A stretch of 64,000 nt of DNA from Rhodocyclales bacterium (GTDB lineage: Bacteria > Pseudomonadota > Gammaproteobacteria > Burkholderiales > Rhodocyclaceae). The notes under the pieces were generated by a model. It was given only the letters and a program-made list of their open reading frames with translations, ran no database searches and had not been told where the DNA came from. Shown here one piece after another: positions 62,218-64,000 of this stretch (position 1 is its first letter; each line of letters starts with the position of its first letter). Location of the stretch: positions 1 to 64,000 of the forward strand of contig JAPLQY010000011.1 in assembly GCA_026399475.1 (NCBI GenBank), in the 5' to 3' direction. Both the position numbers and the translations under genes were made by a program.

Positions 62218-64000
62218 ATGGCCACCGGATTCCGCCCCGTCAGCGATGCGCGCAGCCGCAAGTTCGACCACCCACAGGTGCAGGCTGCCTGGCAGGCGCT
62301 GGACTGCGGCTTTGCCGCCGTCGCCGATGTATTCGAGGAGTGTCTCTACGACGCGCTGACCAGCTTCAGCAAGCCGCAACTGGATGCCTATCTCAACGCG
62401 GCCCGCGCCATAGGCAAGCTGGGTCGCGGCGCCGAACCGCTCCTCGCATTTCTCGAAGAGTGGCCGACCGTGGTCGCGGCCGCCAGTGGCGACCAGGAGC
62501 CCTTGCTGCCGCAGGTGATGGGTACCATCCGGGCCATGCAGAAGTCGCCCAACAGCAAGGCCATTACGCCCTTCCTGCAAACGCTGGCGACTATCGCACG
62601 GCGTCTGCAATCGGCCGAGCAGATCGAGATCTATATCGACATCGCCCTGAACCTGATGCTGCGCACATCGAGTTCGATCCACGGCCACCACATCACCTTT
62701 CCCAGCCCCGGCCTGCCGCATTTTTTCGATCAGGCGCCGCGCCTCTTGGGCCTGCTGTCCACCGCCGGCCTGAAGAACTGGACCGACTACGGCATCTGCA
62801 ATTACGCCAGTCACCCCGAGCGACAAGAGGAGTACTTCCGCCTCGAATCGGCCGACAGCCGCGCCGTGCTGCAGCGCGAACGCCACGGCACCCTGTTCAT
62901 CGACGTCGAGCGGCAACTCGACCTCTACCTGCGCGCGCTTTGGCGCGACAGCGATGTGCTGGTGCCTTACTCCACCGCCTTCGATGAGCTGCGCCGGCCG
63001 GTTCCCTACTATGACAAGCTGGGCCTGCGGGTGCCCGACGTGTTCGACGATTTTCGCGGCCCCGATGGGACAGTGAGCGGTCTCGACCGCTACCGCGCCG
63101 TGCTGGCCCACATGGCCGGCCACCGTCGCTGGAGCGTGGCGCAAATCGCCGACAACTGGAGCCCCTTGCAGCGCATGGCGGTCGAATTCTTCGAGGATTG
63201 CCGCGTCGAGACGCTGCTGATCCGCGAGTATCCGGGCCTGCGCCGCATCTTCCTTGCCCTGCATCCGCATCCGCGAGCGGACGCCTGCGATCCAGCAACC
63301 ACTTCGTGTTTGCGCCACCGTCTGGCGATGATCTCGCGCGCTTTTCTCGATCCCGGGCACGGCTATACCGATGTCGTTGTGCTCGATTTCGTGCAACGCT
63401 TCCATGCCACGCTGGCCGTCGGGGAGTCCAGCACCGCGGAGATCGCCGCGCTGGCGCTCGACTATGTCACCCGCACCCGCCGCCAGAGCGATCAACTGGC
63501 CAACATGCATTTTACAGACACCGTCATCGACTACCGCGACGACAATCGCCAGCTGTGGAAATTCATCGAGGAAGGGGATGAGGAAGACGCCTTCGACCAG
63601 GAGCGCAAGCTCGAACCGGGCGAAGAATTGAAGGGCCTGCCGCCGCGCCATTATCCCGAGTGGGACAGCCAAAGCCAGACCTACCGGCCCGACTGGGTCA
63701 GCGTCTACGAAGCTTTGCACTCATCGGGCAATCCAGCCGAGATCGACCGGCTGCTGCAAAAGCATGCCACGCTGGCCAAGCGCCTCAAGCGACTGCTCGA
63801 CCTGCTCAAGCCGCAGGACCGGGTGCGCATCCGCTATCAGGAAGAGGGTAGTGATCTCGATCTTGATGTCGCCATCCGCTCACTGATCGATTTCAAGGGC
63901 GGTATCACGCCCGATCCGCGAATAAACATGAGCCACCGCACCGATGGCCGCGACATTACGGTGCTGTTGCTGCTCGACCTGTCGGAATCGCTCAACCAGA
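62218..64000 (+). CDS. cbbO: RuBisCO activase subunit CbbO, 3' end outside the window
   Basis: Frame open from ATG 62218 to the window end, 594 codons seen with no stop. Reads MATGFRPVSDARSRKFDHPQ, later HGHHITFPSPGLPHFFDQAP and ARTRRQSDQLANMHFTDTVIDYRDD. It ends with VLLLLDLSESLNQ, the beginning of a von Willebrand A domain with the DxSxS metal site. In CbbO the VWA domain docks on RuBisCO while the body binds the CbbQ ring. Follows cbbQ by 32 bases. Confidence 0.93.
   Translation, partial: MATGFRPVSDARSRKFDHPQVQAAWQALDCGFAAVADVFEECLYDALTSFSKPQLDAYLNAARAIGKLGRGAEPLLAFLEEWPTVVAAASGDQEPLLPQVMGTIRAMQKSPNSKAITPFLQTLATIARRLQSAEQIEIYIDIALNLMLRTSSSIHGHHITFPSPGLPHFFDQAPRLLGLLSTAGLKNWTDYGICNYASHPERQEEYFRLESADSRAVLQRERHGTLFIDVERQLDLYLRALWRDSDVLVPYSTAFDELRRPVPYYDKLGLRVPDVFDDFRGPDGTVSGLDRYRAVLAHMAGHRRWSVAQIADNWSPLQRMAVEFFEDCRVETLLIREYPGLRRIFLALHPHPRADACDPATTSCLRHRLAMISRAFLDPGHGYTDVVVLDFVQRFHATLAVGESSTAEIAALALDYVTRTRRQSDQLANMHFTDTVIDYRDDNRQLWKFIEEGDEEDAFDQERKLEPGEELKGLPPRHYPEWDSQSQTYRPDWVSVYEALHSSGNPAEIDRLLQKHATLAKRLKRLLDLLKPQDRVRIRYQEEGSDLDLDVAIRSLIDFKGGITPDPRINMSHRTDGRDITVLLLLDLSESLNQ

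Noticed and set aside
62209..63720. 503-codon minus-strand frame in the cbbO region
   Set aside because: The plus strand holds an uninterrupted CbbO frame with a VWA start; the minus frame is its shadow.

Overview
The window looks like part of a betaproteobacterial chromosome, probably a Rhodocyclales/Nitrosomonadales-type autotroph or facultative autotroph. Evidence: high GC, Kup/TRAP-rich gene content, an aceE-aceF-lpdA operon whose E3 carries its own lipoyl domain, a BPH-type proteasome homologue (a family known from betaproteobacteria), and a form II RuBisCO cluster with cbbR, cbbY, cbbQ and cbbO. Genus cannot be set from sequence reading alone; a Sulfuritalea/Sterolibacterium-like organism is a guess. 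I see no rRNA, tRNA, CRISPR array, prophage or insertion sequence.

Layout. 1-6 kb: end of a hybrid histidine kinase, a spermidine-synthase-like membrane enzyme, a methyltransferase, a long CoA-transferase and a histidine phosphatase. 6-15 kb: TRAP transporter parts (a lone periplasmic DctP, a dctQM pair, a second divergent QM pair) around kup and a DUF1345 membrane gene. 15-26 kb: housekeeping genes (glyA, nrdR, ribD, moeB-like, S41 protease, EnvC-like amidase activator, gpmA), then a sulfur/redox group (SqrR/BigR-like ArsR repressor, rhodanese, glutaredoxin, secB), gpsA and trmL. 27-40 kb: a compact MSHA-type pilus locus (mshE, mshG, three pilin-like genes, an O-oligosaccharyltransferase/ligase, mshI, a PilN-like gene, mshJ, mshK, mshL, mshM, mshN). 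The secretin gene mshL is split by a one-base frameshift in a T run. 40-43 kb: comF-like, bioB, bioC and a 50-residue basic ORF.

43-50 kb: the pyruvate dehydrogenase operon, with the N-terminal-threonine hydrolase (BPH) gene overlapping both aceF and lpdA, then rpiA. 50-58 kb: phoU, yggX, a leftward operon rsmE-PPK2-argA, a thioredoxin-fold protein and small secreted or anchored proteins. 58-64 kb: the Calvin-cycle island, with cbbR divergent from cbbY-cbbM, a terminator, then cbbQ and cbbO; cbbO runs off the window.

Several non-coding structures stand out. Three copies of one hairpin element, with 25-nt arms built from GTGAAAM heptamers, each lie directly after the stop codon of glyA, gpmA or the SH3 gene. 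A roughly 146-bp MITE-like element with 18-nt terminal inverted repeats abuts the S41 protease stop. A C-rich triple hairpin lies between aceE and aceF. Matching TTAT-N7-ATAA sites precede cbbR/cbbY and cbbM. Genes on the two strands are tightly packed, with many 4-bp start/stop overlaps; no gap exceeds 300 bases.
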